A DNA stretch of 64,000 nt, taken from Stenopsyche tienmushanensis. Its lineage: Eukaryota > Arthropoda > Insecta > Trichoptera > Stenopsychidae. The notes below the pieces were generated by a model that searched no databases, was not told where the DNA came from, and worked only from the letters and a program-made list of their open reading frames with translations. Made by a program: the position numbers and the translations under genes. This document shows positions 1 to 13,599 of the stretch, one piece after another (the first letter of the stretch is position 1; each line of letters begins with the position of its first letter). The stretch is taken from the NCBI GenBank assembly GCA_008973525.1, contig WACJ01000526.1, positions 1,364,001 to 1,428,000 of the forward strand, in the 5' to 3' direction.

Positions 1-1440
1 AATAAATAAAAACGGATATTTTTATTATGTGGACGTTGGGCTTGACGTCCTTTTTCCGAAAGCTTTATGCCCGCGTCCAGAATTGATTTGCTTAATACTT
101 TCCATGAAAGTGGAAACTTTTGCGCGACCATTTATGCTGTAAGATGTTTTAGCGAGTATTGAAGAAGCAATATTGTTTGAGGCTGTGAGATCGATTCAAG
201 TTTGGTAGACCTGAAGGCGGTGGTAATTCACAAGCTTTCACGCTAAAATGTCGAATAAAGCAAAGCCATCGGTTCCATTAACTCGTCTTGTCGGAGGAGA
301 CAACCTTAAACTTTAATCAACAGATGCAAACAATTTATATCTGGCATGAACAGCAATAGTTAAAACATGCTATCATTTATAAATTTTATAACAGAAGTTC
401 AAATAGTATTTTACACATGATTCATGATTCATTTGAGATTTTTCTATGAAAAAAATATCAGAAATAGGTTAATTTAGTAAGAGTAAAGACGTTCGAAATC
501 TTATTTATAATAGTATTATAATCATTATTTACCCAATAAATCATCTCAATACGAAATATATTGTTTAAAAATTAAGGTAAAATCTAGTTCGAGATTTTTT
601 TTTGTTGATCAATTCTTTGTATTCATGAAACAGCTAGAAATTCAATTAAAATGTGTGAAAACAATAAAACAGATCGTAAATGTAATATTTGAAATCGTGT
701 GAATAAATAGCGTATTGAAAATAAGAGCGCTGCTCGCAACGTTTGCGAGCAAACTCATAAAAGGGTTAAGATTTAAACACAAAATTTATCGGTAGGTCCA
801 TTTTTGGTGTATCATGAGGTAACAAAGTTTTTAGCAAGAAGTTCATGGATTGAGTCATGTTGGTGGCAATAATGACAAGATCATATATTGAATTCTATAT
901 GTCGAAGAAAGGATTAGGCGAAATGTTTAAGTATTAATATAATAAGCTATGTAAAGTAATAGGCACGAATTAATAGCATTGCTCCAATTGTACTTCAATA
1001 GGATACAAGTAAAAGAAAAACGAAGAAAAATTGAGGCTCAATTTCAAAATTGTATGGCTGTTTAGTCTCTTCGGATTAAATAGAAAACTTTTACGGGGTT
1101 TTTAATTTATGTTAATGTATTTAGAAACTTCTCATGACAAATAATTCGCTTAAGGTCACTGTGCAAATTCTCTCGGGCGGAATAAAAATGAATTAGCGTC
1201 GTTCCCTAGATAGAGCGCGAATCTAGACAATCTCAAAAAAAGTTGATGTTGCTCTAGTGGACCATTTAAGATCTTAAAAGATGCAACTGAATATGCAAGT
1301 TTTTGCGAAAGAGGGAGTTTTTGTGAAAGAGGATGGAGAGAAGAGGTGTCAAACTTTGTTCAACAAAGTAATGGGTGCTCTCACTGGATATGGAGAACAA
1401 TAAAGATAAGTCTGAGAGAATCTGTCGCGGGTTATACTTT
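1..1440. other. AT-rich stretch, no gene recognised
   Basis: I see no coding signature, RNA gene or paired terminal repeats here. Reading frames are short and interrupted in all frames. Confidence 0.5.
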
Positions 1441-1444
1441 TAAA

Positions 1445-1612
1445 AAATGGGTTGAAACATTTGTTAAGTGAACAAATGCTGATAAATGGCATAATATTTA
1501 ATTGTAAAATTATAGCTTCGATGATGTTGTTCATCATCTTTTTAACCGAAAGCCTGATGCCGTTGCAAAGTCGTAGTGGGTTTATATTTTGGAGAAAAAT
1601 GATAGTCTTTCA
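1445..1612 (+). repeat. Dispersed repeat beta, copy 1 (degenerate)
   Basis: This stretch aligns by eye with 45130-45255. Both share a run around TCGATGATGTTGTTCATCAT, then a CCGTTGC block, then a TGG(G/A)TTTAT..TT(T/C)GGAGAA block. The match is diverged, with small indels. The start is closest to the centre of the family as seen at 44970-45255. No transposase or reverse transcriptase motif is visible, so the class is unknown. Confidence 0.5.
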
Positions 1613-1798
1613 GTCTTCGCGCGCGCGTTTGTTGCTTGCTTATAATTGTAATTATTGCTGTAAATTCAGGTAATCATAAGCGCTCCTGAATTACTTTATT
1701 CAAAGCTTTAGTGTTTTTTGAAGTGACTTTGAGTAATTGCTTTTATGGGACATTTTAACATGGTTTTTCATGGCTTTTATATATGTTTTTAAAAATGT

Positions 1799-1876
1799 GG
1801 TCGCCAGCCACACCTCTTATAGGATTTTAATCCAAGGTAATTGAGTTATGATTCCAACCGCTTAACCGCGAGACTA
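1799..1876 (-). repeat. Possible tRNA-derived SINE head
   Basis: Read on the minus strand, GCGGTTAAGCGG resembles a pol III A box and GGATTAAAATCC resembles a B box, at roughly tRNA spacing. The sequence does not fold into an evident tRNA cloverleaf and lies in AT-rich DNA, so a decayed SINE head is the best guess. A chance match cannot be excluded. Confidence 0.3.
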
Positions 1877-2287
1877 TTGATTGAAGGTTTAGTATTTACT
1901 TTTTTATTATTATATTATTATTTTGAGCCAATCTGGATTTAAAATTGATTGTTTATAATGAGATTTCAAACCACTATATGCTTGGAATTTTTAATCATAT
2001 TCGTGTTAAAATAAATGTTTATGATTGAAATAAAGTAATGAAAAATATGATCTTGGCTGAAGATCGCTTTGTTGAACCGATAATATTGCCACTTAGAGCA
2101 GAGCTCTCTAAACTGTAGAGCTCTTGAACTACTCCTTATCTCATGCTTATGTTTTAAGATTGACGTCCTTCGCTATAAGATTACCGAAGAACTTGCAGAG
2201 AAGGAAGATGATGATAATAAAATGTGAAGATTCGAGCTAAGATTTTTATTTTTCCTGAGTGAAAGATTATAGCTATGAAATCGCTGG

Positions 2288-2338
2288 GGAATCGGCGGGA
2301 AGAACACGTATTCCCCCGGTCAAGCCTATTAGTCGATT
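2288..2338 (+). repeat. Short repeat shared with 20.66 kb and 21.71 kb
   Basis: The segment GGGAAGAACACGT followed by a C-rich stretch and TAGTCGATTTT is similar to 20666-20715 and 21711-21760. It ends just before the partial hAT repeat that follows. No coding signal was recognised. Confidence 0.35.
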
Positions 2339-2361
2339 TTCTACTTTCTGGGCTTTATAAA

Positions 2362-2850
2362 CCAAATATTCGTAAAATTAATTATTCAAACAACGAATAT
2401 AAAATTGGTAAAATATTCGGATATTTTAGGTATATACGAGAGCGATTCAAATATAACCCGGAATTTTGCTATACAAATTAATTAGTGATATTTAAAAATG
2501 CAAATCTTATATCTTAATTTTTTACATTGCTCCTTTCCTGTATGTACAGGATCCAATGTAATTTTCAAGATTTTGGTTTTAAAACGAATGTTCATTTGGA
2601 ACCAAACAAGCAATATAAAAACGATCAGAATTTTATTTACATTTAAAAAATACATACTTAAATAAAAGTACATTAAACGTCTATTCTACTTTTAAACTTG
2701 ACCACAATTGAGCCTGCTGTCGAAAAAACCTCCTCAATTGAGAAGTAGTATTAATGAATAGAGAATTTGCAAACAATATCTAAAATATCAGACCTTTTTT
2801 TTCGAAATTTTTAAATAGTTTTTCAATAAACTCTATGTTGTCCTTATAAA
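2362..2850 (+). repeat. Partial copy of the 23-kb hAT element with embedded mariner-A end
   Basis: From CCAAATATTCGTAAAAT onward this follows the hAT element at 23170-23949 in the same order. It has the ATTCG-rich head, then a mariner-A terminus near 2433 (GCGATTCAAATATAACCCGG), and then a tail with GAGCCTGCTGTCGAAAAAAC and AATATCTAAAATATCA. The left terminal GGGGTC and the right terminus are missing, so it is a decayed or truncated copy. The shared mariner-A junction suggests that the mariner sequence was part of the element before both copies spread. Confidence 0.65.
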
Positions 2851-3084
2851 AAACTGGTGCGCTAATTTCAATTATATCGTTATTATCTAAAAAATATTAG
2901 CTGAGGTTTTGTTAATTATTAAGTTTTTTTATCTTCAATTTGCAATTTTCTCCAATGACAAAATTAGTGCGATAGGGGCAAAATTTAGCACGGAAATTGT
3001 CCTAGCAAGGTTCTTATCAGTGGTGTTCCACTTGGGATGCTACCAACCGACGTACCGTCAAAATAATATGTAGCTTTCAACGGC

Positions 3085-3370
3085 AGCCAGATTTATATTA
3101 CATCACGTGCGCAAAAGGAGGCTGGGAGGATAGTCGAGATAAAGCCGAAGAAAATTAGAAGAGGACAAAAGTAGCCCGGGTGGGATTGAGGAACACAACA
3201 AACATGGGCCATATTGCAGCACACCACCCGTGTGCCCAGAAAATAAATTAAAGTTGTCCCAAGCTTTGTTATCGCAATTCGAGGAGCACTAACGGCAAGC
3301 ACGAGATCACGTCCGTGCTCTACCGCACCGGGACGGGTAACTTGCCGAAGAAGTCCTCCGTTGATTACAG
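3085..3370. other. GC-richer block of unknown origin
   Basis: This block is clearly less AT-rich than its surroundings, but all frames are interrupted. It lies about 800 bp upstream of the LINE fragment and could be another piece of retroelement. I recognise no motif that proves this. Confidence 0.25.
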
Positions 3371-4189
3371 CATTAAATGGACAACTTTTTCCATTTGCAA
3401 AAATTGTATTTATAACAAGCTAACAACTTCGGGAGGCGCTTGTCAACACTCGGCTTGGTTCTTGCCTGTGAAAAGTTTTCGAATCTGAACATTTTACAGC
3501 AGGCAAAATCAAAATAAGTTATCCTTAAATAAATTTTCAACAACAAAATTAAGTCAATAGATCAGCGCCCGTTGCTAATTTATTTTTTGCTTCTTACCAA
3601 TTTTTGGCTTTAAGATAAAAATATTTAAACAACATATTTACAAACATACCCTATGAAACTATCATGGAATCTAAATAATTTGATTAATCACATTCATCTT
3701 AAACATAAAAAAATCACTTACCAATTATGACATTTTTTCAACTATATGACAATAAATTCAATATCTATGTGACTTCAAAAAAAAAAAAAAACAAAGTTGT
3801 TGTAGAAAATATTAGTGAGAATTGCCAAAAAAATGAAATATTTCTTGAATTTCATTAATTTCTACATGTATAAAAATACATTATGCGTGGTGGTATATAA
3901 AAATAAATTACTATTAAAATGTTTTATTATATTTATTTTCTATAGAACATAATAGGTTTTTTGCACGTACGAGTTTTTACGTATTTTTTTACGCGGTTTT
4001 CATCTACACAATTATTATATTAGTCGTTATATCAGATGCATAATTTATTTTAATACGTAACAAAACGTACATATTTTACATAATTCTACATAATAATTTT
4101 GCCTGTTGGAAAATTGGACTTAATTGGCCGTAATTCTTGCTAAACCCAATACCAGCAAGCTTTGTTTTCAGTGACCCTAAATATTTTTG

Positions 4190-4960
4190 ACTAATCGTTT
4201 TATTTCTGATCTTTGGCAAAGTGCTTGAGAAATTGTCCTCGATGTCCTCGAATTCAAATCTTCGCTTTCCGCCACTCAATTCGGCTTTCTCCAGGATGGC
4301 TGACCGTTTATTAAACAGCATCGATTCCGCAAAGGAGAAATATGTGTGCATGATATTCCTTGACTTTGTCGGAGCACTTGACAATACATGATGGTCGGCG
4401 ATCCTTTTGAAGCTGGGGCTGAAAGGCATACCGGCCAACCTGATCACCCTCATCAGGAGTTATTTGACGAGGCGAATAGTGTTGGATGAAGCTGGCTCCA
4501 CCATTCTGTGTCTATGTCTAGAAGTTGTCCTCAAAGATCGGTTCTAGGTTCGATCCTCTGGAACGTTCTCCTGGACGACATTTTTTGTATTGTGATTCCC
4601 TCAGGTTGTTCCATGACGACCTCACGCTGATCATCCGAGGTGGCTCCCGAGCGAAAATCGAGGATCATACGAACTCCGCCATCTCGTCTCTGTCGGAGTG
4701 GTTCGGACTGAATAAGCTCACATTCGCTATGGCAAAGACGTGCGCTAAAGACGGCGATTCACGGGTCTTCGTTTTAGTATAGGAAGTCTCTCGGAGTGTC
4801 CTTGCACATATATGGACATGACAGCGGACCACGTTCTATGTTCGGGCTTGGAGACCCATCGGAAAATACTCCTGCGATGTGTCAGAGGTTCCACTTCAGG
4901 ACCTATTGGACACGCAGACCAAGTGGCTGGTCTCCGTGTGTGAATACGTTCAGTAAATTT
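4190..4960 (+). pseudogene. R1-clade-like non-LTR retrotransposon, reverse transcriptase fragment
   Basis: Conceptual translation with frameshifts gives ordered reverse transcriptase motifs. They are IFGKVLEKL near 4213, QFGF near 4278, LDFVGALDN near 4342 (family form LDxxGAFDN), a GCPQGSVLGP-like block near 4525 read as LKDRFxG, LWNVLLDDIF near 4557, and a DDLTLIIRG block near 4615 whose catalytic YADD is decayed to xHDD. EWFGLNKLTFAMAKTCA follows at about 4697. The xxWNVLLDD and LTFAxAKTCA wording is typical of R1-clade LINEs. Several stops and frameshifts are present, and the endonuclease, 5' end and 3' end are absent. It is a dead fragment, not a gene. The clade call is from memory of motif style; the RT assignment itself is secure. 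Confidence 0.85.
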
Positions 4961-5220
4961 CTTAAAGTCGATATAAATGAAATTCGCTTATAAGTTATAG
5001 GTCGACGAAGAGAAGCTGCGCTTAAAAAATAATAAACGATCAAAAAAAAAGTTTGTGTTTTAGCAACATTTTTTGTAGTTATTTGTTCATTAAATGAACC
5101 CTTTTGCATATTTTTGGATAATTGTACTCTATATGATGAAGACGTTTATTATACATATGCCTGCCAAATTTCATAAAAAATGCTCATCTAGAGCGTTTGG
5201 GAGTACTTCCATAAGCTTGG

Positions 5221-5253
5221 AAAAAGTAGTTTCGAGAAAAACGCGTTTAAAAC
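5221..5253 (+). repeat. Short dispersed repeat, copy 1
   Basis: AAAGTAGTTTCGAGAAAAAC followed by GCGTTTAAAAC recurs almost exactly at 58750-58781. The TTAA foldback element at 55.06 kb carries a related AACGCGTTTAAA. It is probably the tail of a non-autonomous DNA transposon family. Confidence 0.5.
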
Positions 5254-5259
5254 CCCACC

Positions 5260-8200
5260 TCTCCTCAGCTCACACTTTACCAAACTTTTTATGTTTAAAA
5301 TATTTTTATGTTCAATAAAGATTGCTTAGTCAAGACACTAAATACCAATATTCTATATTTAATACTTTTCGCATTAAAAAATGTTAAAAAATCAATGACT
5401 TTTAGGGCGAACAAGGTAGAATCGTCCCTTAATTAAGCGTTCATTGTTAAACCTAATTAAAAATTAGGAATAGCAAATTAATATTTTTTTCACATTTAAA
5501 AACTACTACAGCCATAGAATATCGAAATGATATTATCTATATCAATTATGAATTTTCAAAAAATGCAATATTTGGATTATATTGGTATTCAAATTCCATT
5601 CTAGCTTGGCGTTAGTAAGATTCAAATTTACAAGCCCACCTAATTGAATGTTACCAGGTTCTCCCTATTGGAGCTATCAAACATCCGATCACAGTTCATA
5701 TATACGGGAGCAAAATATTTTTAGATCGTATTATTTTTTAATTATAACATTACTGACAGCATTGCAAAATACAATATATTTTGCGCTAAATTCAATAAAT
5801 TTCATCAATATATCTAAAAGTTACTTTTAAAGATTTTTTTTAATTCACAGCTTGCCACCATATAAATCGTATTTAGGAGGTGGATTTTTTACAAAATTAT
5901 CAATACAATTTGTAAAGTTAAATTCCAAAAATTTTCGCAATAATATTTGAATATATGAAACGGAAATGTCATTGGTCTAGTGATTTCTGTAAGAACGAGT
6001 TATGTACAGAAATTTCGTTTCTACTTGGATAATTCCAGTTAAACAATCTACAATTATAATCTTGATCGGCCATAGATGGGCTACGACCCGAACGATCAAA
6101 TTTATGCTATCATCAACAAATATTGGCAATTAAAATTTAATTTAGTTTTGTGATTCGGAACGATAGTCATATTTGCCCTATTCCCTGCGCATGCCAGGGG
6201 ATGCTACATTTAAATTGGCATTGTTCGTCGTGCAGTCTTCCAGAAGACGGCTCAAATATTATTGACCTTTCCAATTTGGGAGGGAACAAATATACATTTC
6301 TAGCAATGGTGTATCAATGGTGCTATTATCTCATTAGTTCAATTACCCGTATTCTGTCGGTAGCGATTCGACCCCTGAGGATTTCGTTGGTTTAGCGAGT
6401 TATTGTATTGACAAGGAAAAAATTGAGGAAAAGACATTTCCAATTATCTTTAACCTCATTTCGCTTCACTCTGCTGATTCTCTCGTTATGTCGGAGAATA
6501 TCATCTTGGCCATCGGAAGATCGTAATGAAAGCGGAGATCTAACATTTCTTTTTGTTTGTCTCGCCTGATGCGAAAATTGTGTTTAATAAACGAAGGAAA
6601 GAATGCCACAAAAATATATTATTCGCACGGATTTTCTTGGAATATTCACAATGTAGATATAAATATCTAAACGAAATGATAGATTTTTTCAGATGGATAG
6701 CCGAAGTGTACATATATGCAACCGAGCATTCAAGGATTCTTTTTATTCTTTTTCTGTAATTTAGCAAACATAACCCATATATAAATCATAAAAAAAATTG
6801 CTGACAATTGTTGATGAAACTTATTGGTAACTTTCGCGATTTTACGAGATCCAAAAAGGGACGATTGTCGTCAACTGATCACGATCAACGGTAGGATGGA
6901 AGTCCTCATTTTATTTATAGTAGACCAGGGAGGAATTATATAGAGACTGTATGATGAGTTCAGACCGTGGAACTGTAAAAGGATGAAAGCGAACACTATA
7001 TTTTTGCGACACTAAAGAAAACCAGCGCTTCATTCTGAAGATTGCTTCAAAAAATATCATATATTACATGATTAAAAAAAAATATTAAATCAAATAAAAT
7101 GCCTAATATACTTAATAAACACATAACAAAATACTATTTTTTTTATTCCTTAACCCCCATTTTTTTCATTGTATTCCATACAAACATTTTTTTTTTAAGA
7201 AATACGCCAAAAATGGCTTGGAGTTGGTGGGAACTTTTATGAAAAAATCTTGGAGCCCAAAGGGTTAATTAACAATGAAATAATCCTATCAATTAATCGT
7301 ACATAAAATGCATTCACGCAACTAAATAAAAAATTAAGAAATGCTCAAGTAAAAACTCACAATAAAAAAGAGAAAATTTTATGAAAAGAAATACAGCAAT
7401 ATTTTATCGTGACAATGCTCGTCTTTATATCGTAAGAGTATCCAGAAATATACTTCTAATAATAAATTAGGCAGCTTTATCATGCGCATTCAGCTCATAT
7501 GGCGAATTTTCATGTGTTAAGATCCTTGGGGCATTCTATCTGTGGTAAATGTTTTCTACAAAACCTACATTTTTACGTAGCCTAATTCAAAACAACAACC
7601 CGCAAAAAACGCAATAACTTTCCACGAGGCTTAATCATTTATTCGTTGCATATTGATGATCACTTATTTTTTGATACGATGTAAAGGATGCCTGGAGTTG
7701 TCTTATGTATTTTCTTTTATAATTGTGTTTGTTTCAGCACACTTGCGTTGGATTTTTTTCATACAACTGTAAAAAAGTTTATTTTTATTGCCTCCTTGGG
7801 GCTATGGAGTATATTAAGTCGAATGTAGCGGCGAATTGTAGTAAAAAGCAAATAAAAATGAAAAATACGACACCGAATTCCCTTAGATGTTTATACATAT
7901 ATATAAATTTTATATCTTGTATAAAAGGGATGCCTTTTTATTTGACGAAAGGAAAACAGATGGGTATTTTTTTGAATTATTTTTTTTATTATTTGTGCAA
8001 TTTATATTATTCTATTATGCCGCGTGTGTATTGAGGAAATCGTTGTGGGTTTTTATTGTTTATCATGAGGACGAATATCTCTTTTTATATCAGCCAATCA
8101 AGCCAATAAAATATGTTTAATTTTATTTTCAGGTAAGCTTGGTTCGTTATCTCAGAAAAGAAACTAGATTTACTTGATTAAAAAAGGTAAGTAATTTTTT

Positions 8201-10530
8201 TAACAATTTCTCCCCAACATTTTTTGATCATAGCTGTATTTAATAAATTGGAATGGATTGGATTCCGTGATGGAGTTATAATCTATTCAAATTGCATATT
8301 ATAAATATGCAAAATAAATACCTTGAGTGAAAATATTACAAAATTCCTTTCATCCCTCGAATCATTATGGGTGTTCAATTTTAGGGTTGTTTGAGTTATA
8401 CCATGAACATTACTAAGATTTTCTTAAATTAACGTATTATAACATTTATGAATTCATAGTATAATTATAATACGTATTCGGTGATTAAAGCCTCTTTTGT
8501 TAGTTCCAACGAATACGATTCTTGATAACATTCCATACAATAGTTAAGAACACATTGAAACTGTGCAACTTCCTTTGATCCTTCGCAAGAAAATGGCCTC
8601 CACTTTTATTAGTATAATGGAATTGGCTCAATGTTAAAATAGCATCTTCATCATAGGCCCTTTTTTGGACTCAGCATAATCCAAAAAAACTTATTGTCTG
8701 TCGTTTTCTTTAAGAAATTTGTCAATTAATATAGTATTTTAAATTACTAAATTTTAAAAATGATCCTTTATAGTATTTAGTCATATTTAAAGATTTATGT
8801 ATTTTTTTTTACTGTTTTCTGACAAATTTTTCTCACTGCGTGCATTCAGAGCTATTTTCCTAACCCTCAATTTTGACCCTTAAGACCGTACAAAACAGTA
8901 TATTTAAATTGTAAAAGAAGCGCAATAAAATCTTGTCAGTTTTCAGGAAAATCAAGCAACACATTCATACAAAAAAATATTTCTTTCGATAACCAAAAAG
9001 CATCTTCAATTCAATTTCCTTTTATGTCGCTATGCTATATGATACATGACCAAATCGAATGCGTTCGATGATTGCGTTTGGTGATATAGAAAACTTTATT
9101 TTCAAACGTTTTCCGTTAAAAATATTCAAGAAATCTTATCAATTATAGATATTTAGATCTCCATTCTGTGGCATTTTCATGAAAGAACTCCTCTAAAAAA
9201 ATAAACCTTAAAATACTGGTACAAATACAACAATATATTTTTTAGCGTCATTAAAAAAAGCAGTAAAATGAGTAAATATTTACGCCATTTATAATCAAGA
9301 ATTCGGGTGAACAACTAAGTGGCTTTTTTTATAAAGTAGTAAAAAATAGGCTTCCTAGGGTACTGAAAGATGAGTCCTCCCCTTATTTTTGCAAGTATGA
9401 TACTGGACTAGAATAAAAAACTATGTGATGCTTAAATGCAACTTGTCGTTGAGAATTCAGAAATGAAAAGATTTCTTGTTTCAAGTTTGACCTCTCTGTC
9501 CAATTTATCCCCTAATCTAAAAAGATCTTGCGACGATTTGCAATGAATTTAAATAATTTATGTTTGATATATTATACTCGACCCTAATTAAATTGTATCC
9601 ATTCTGTTCGATTAAATATGTCAACTTTGTGACATTAGGATGAATTATGCTATGCAATCGAATCAAGGAGAATGCTGTAATTAAGATTTAAACCAAAAAA
9701 TATTAAATAAGTCTCAGCATAAATTATATTCATTATTTGGGATCTTGCACAGTTTTTATAAGAATGATTAAAAGCTAATTTTATATAAAAACTATATGTA
9801 CATGTTAACGAGTTTGTGCTATTAAGGATAAAAATAGCGACTTTGAATGCCTTTAATGGGTTTTTAATTTATATCTTCCGTCAACTGTTATGATCTGATT
9901 GATTTTTTTTTCAGGAAAGGGTCTCCCAAATTGAAAACAATAGTGGTGGTGATAAAATAAATTACTTTATTCGCAAAAGTTCCCAAAATTAATTGCAGAA
10001 TCTCAATAATTAATAAACTATCAAAGGGTTTTATATGAAGCGTGGTGGGTTGCATATTTCGATGGAGAATTAGATTTTATTGAACGGTTTCCTATTTAAG
10101 TGATTACAACCACGTGGAATATTGGAGCAACTTCAAATGAACCACTCTAATAAAATATATGTAGTACTCTTATCTTGTTCATTCCAGGATCCAAATTCTA
10201 AGACTAGAGAAAATATACTTAAGTGGTCATCAATTTCACTGATTAAACTTTAGTTCTTACCGAACAACGGTAATAGCTTTAAGTGGTTAAAGTTTGCTTG
10301 CTTGTAAAGAACTTACCCTTTAACCACTTTATCTTATTTTTAATAAGAAACATAATTGTCAGTATATATAATCGGGATCATACAAAAAATATTTAAAAAA
10401 ATGTTATTTTACATCGATGAGGGGCTCTAAAGAAGATTAGATTTTATTAGGGTTGATGAAACATCGATCAGGATGACTTATGAAGTTTATTCGACTATTG
10501 AACTGGAAAACAATCCCCGACAGCTGAATG
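5260..10530. other. Long AT-rich stretch, no gene recognised
   Basis: I read frames of up to about 100 codons here (for example near 6150, 6553 and 7723). They are rich in F, Y, K, I and N and lack any recognisable domain, as expected of AT-rich noncoding DNA. No RNA gene, terminal inverted repeat pair or long tandem array was seen. Confidence 0.5.
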
Positions 10531-10534
10531 TAAA

Positions 10535-10620
10535 TAATCAAAAAGGCAAAAGACAAGTCTTTCAGAAAGAAATCGAGCCGAACTAGACCAACTCGAAGAC
10601 TTTGGAGACTCTTGAATGAG
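10535..10620 (+). repeat. Dispersed repeat delta, copy 1
   Basis: AGACAAGTCTTTCAGAAAGA and the following ATCGA(G/A)CC block matches the reverse complement of 28505-28570. The shared part includes GAAGACTTTGGAGA. Class unknown; in the other copy it abuts a mariner-A end. Confidence 0.5.
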
Positions 10621-11157
10621 ACTTACGACTTACCTTTGCAGAGTTGATTAACATTGGAAGAAGGAATGCGACCCTTATCCTTACATTTTTTAGCAATAGG
10701 GTGCATTTTTCGTGCAAACTTTTAAAAAAATTGGATATCAGGAGCATTAGACAGATCGAGCGTTTGCCTCCCTAGAGCTTCTAACATAATTTCCATTATA
10801 TAATGATGACAAGCTAGACAAAGCATATCTTTTTTTACATGCAATGATAAGTTGAAACAAGAACGTATAATTGGGGAAACAAAAAGTACGTGCTCTCGCT
10901 AATGACTGAATTTGAAGTGAGGTTTAGGGCAGGGCTCAATCTCAATACGTACCCGCAGGAAAGAATTAGGAAAAGGGAAAAGATGGAGGGTTGACTGTAG
11001 TGATGTAGTGAGTCTCTTTACATGCTATTCACATCTTGCTGGTAGTATCTGGCTAAATATTTGGCTAAACCCTGTGTGGGGGAACCTCTGGCACTGACGA
11101 TGGGTCTTAATGGCATGCTTGGTTTATATATCTTTGGTATGCCGAAGAATTTTAGAG

Positions 11158-11204
11158 CTTTAGACGTATATATTTATATATATATAATATATATACGTCT
11201 AAAG
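11158..11204. repeat. Perfect inverted repeat (AT-rich hairpin)
   Basis: CTTTAGACGTATATAT at 11158-11173 is exactly the reverse complement of 11189-11204, with a 15-base AT loop. The surrounding TA-rich sequence could expand or slip. No terminator or RNA role is claimed. Confidence 0.75.
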
Positions 11205-11339
11205 TATATATATCGTTAATATATATATTAAGCCGTAAAAAATCGACTTTACATAGTCCTTTCTGTGGACTCATTGCCGCTCTCTGTAACATGGTTTTAC
11301 TTGTGTTCGTATTTTTTAAAAAATGGACACTAATCACGC

Positions 11340-13590
11340 TTTTTGTAGATTTTAATCCATTGTATTTGGAGATACGAGTGAAATTTTTAAATCACGGGAT
11401 TTACATAAACTAACAATATTTTCACCCAAAATTTAAAATACAGGTAGCCTTCAACTTTCACACATAATGTTGAATAATCGAAAGTAGAGGGATGTAAAAA
11501 TCGTCCAAAAATTATTTTAAAATATTTATTTATCAACGTATACTCTGTAAATATGTTAACGAGGCGCGTTTAAGTGCTTTCAGGTGTTTTATTTAAAAAC
11601 CTGTCAATAGTTAAATATCGCCCTTTTTTTCTTCTCTTGATAAAGAATTTTATAACATACTGTATTTTTCTCAAACGCCCTACGTACTTGAGATATGCAT
11701 TCTCTATTGGGATTACATACTTCCATGATAATCAAATAAATATTAAGATACTCGAAGACTTCATTAATATTTTTGATTGTCGGAGTATTGAAAATTTTAT
11801 TAGCTTCATATCATTACTTTTATTGTGTATTTCATTTAACTTGTTGCTTAATTATTAATTTGATAGGAGTGCTGATTGAGACTCGATAGAGATTTGATAC
11901 TGTGGGATTCTTGCCCGCCAAAATCTCTCTCTTGCTGCTTCACCAACCCCTTTCGGTATCCCGCTTTTGCATTGCTTTAAGGGGGTCGTTTAGTGTCGTA
12001 TAAATTTTGCTTCATTTTTTATACTTACTTACTTAGAGATTTTTAAAATATATATTTGAATTTAAATACATCAATTTTTGCAACACAACTCAAGTGTATT
12101 ATTATGCAAAGAGTGTCGGATGAAGATTAAGTATATTTTTCAAGCCTGCTTTATTTTTACTTTAACGGTATGAAAGAAGTCTGCGATAAGAAATAAATTA
12201 TACTGTATTTTTACCAGCAAATAATTTTTTGATAAGACCATTCTCTGGAGTCCCCAGCCGAATCACTGGTAATTTAGAAAGTACCTTTTTTGTTCGTGCA
12301 AATATCCTGTATGGAGTAAGATCGAGATTTAGCGGTGAATTTGCACACAATATTGTTCGCAAAAGCTCAAAATCCCATTCTATCCCTGCGATAACATACC
12401 ATAAAAAAAGAAGGAAATCGAGAAAGATATGCGATTCCTGAGATAATTCCCTTTTGCCACACAAACGAACGCTTTCGCCCCCAAAGTACGCGCACGTGTA
12501 TATTTATTATTAATGATCATATGATATTTTAAACATATGTGGGGGCAATGGATATTATTATTGTAGATCGTGATTTAAGTTTGAGTTGGGGAGTTTAAAA
12601 AACGTTTTTTTAATCGAAGATTTAACTCTTGGAGAATATAATCCTAAAGTTTTAGTATTCAATTCGAAAATTAATAATATTTTTTACTTAATAATACTAT
12701 TTTTCTGTTTATTTTTTGTCGATCAACAATAAAATTCTATGCCAGTTAAAAATAATATTAATTGTTTCATTTGAAAATTCATTATCCACATCATCTTTCC
12801 CATCAGTATTTGAGGCTCCAGTAGCGAGGCCAGCTAATTAACCTGCCATTTTGCAAAAATTTGACGATACATTTTTTGTATTTTGCAAATGAGTGTTTAA
12901 ATACATCTTATAAAAAAGACATCGGCGAAAATCACCTTTTTTAGGCTTTTAACCCAGACGACTGCCTTAACTTAATACAACAATAATCGAGTAAATAACA
13001 CATGTCAATTAGTTCCACTAACAACAATATCATCTATATCAGCGATTTCTAACCTTTTCAATTTCGTTATCCTTATAGCCTATCAGAAAAACTGATTTTA
13101 TCATCCTTCAAAATTTATAACAGTACAACTATATTTCTTTTTTTTGTTCTCTGGTTTTCGAGAAACAATAATATTTCTTCACGGAACTCATAAACCCTGT
13201 TTAAAATTCTCCCTCTCGACTGCCAGAGTACCCGTGAGTGGTACAAAAGACCATTAAATGTGTTACAAAAGACCATTATGTTTCACAATTTTTACTACGT
13301 CATTTAACGCGCTTAGTAAATCTGAAGGAAGCGTCTTAACGTCTTAACTACATATCATGTAGTGATACGACAAAACTTCAGAAGTAACTTGTTTCACAAG
13401 TGCTTGAAATCTAAAACGTATATCCATCAAGGAAGGCGCCCCGTTTGTACAAACGCCAATCCTCTTTGACCAGTTCAGTCCTTTTTCTTAAAAAAACTGT
13501 TTTGGTATTTTGGATAAGTCTTCGAGTGAACAACATAGAACTTTCTTTGATTTCAAAAATAATGGTTGCCAAAATGTCGTTCTCAACTCT
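11340..13590. other. AT-rich stretch, no gene recognised
   Basis: Nothing identifiable. The 12200-12490 interval is open on both strands for about 70-88 codons but has no recognisable domain. A 22-bp unit (ACAAAAGACCATTA) is repeated twice in tandem near 13240-13280. Confidence 0.45.
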
Positions 13591-13599
13591 AAAATACGA

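Noticed and set aside
3085..3370. Gag-like or CCHC-containing LINE ORF1.
   Set aside because: I looked for CxxCxxxxHxxxxC patterns on both strands and found none.
4076..4453. 125-codon minus-strand frame.
   Set aside because: It overlaps the plus-strand reverse transcriptase motifs, which are clearly recognisable; the minus frame is a shadow.
6150..6760. Possible decayed host exon (cysteine-containing frame, then an overlapping plus/minus frame pair).
   Set aside because: Cysteine spacing fits no finger family I can name, the two strands are equally open, and no splice context was convincing.
7723..8120. Overlapping 103- and 77-codon frames.
   Set aside because: Composition follows base composition; no motif, no homologous block elsewhere, two overlapping frames equally open.
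11158..11204. Hairpin as a transcription terminator or small RNA gene.
   Set aside because: The arms are mostly alternating TA, a common slippage product. No flanking promoter or conserved loop supports a role.
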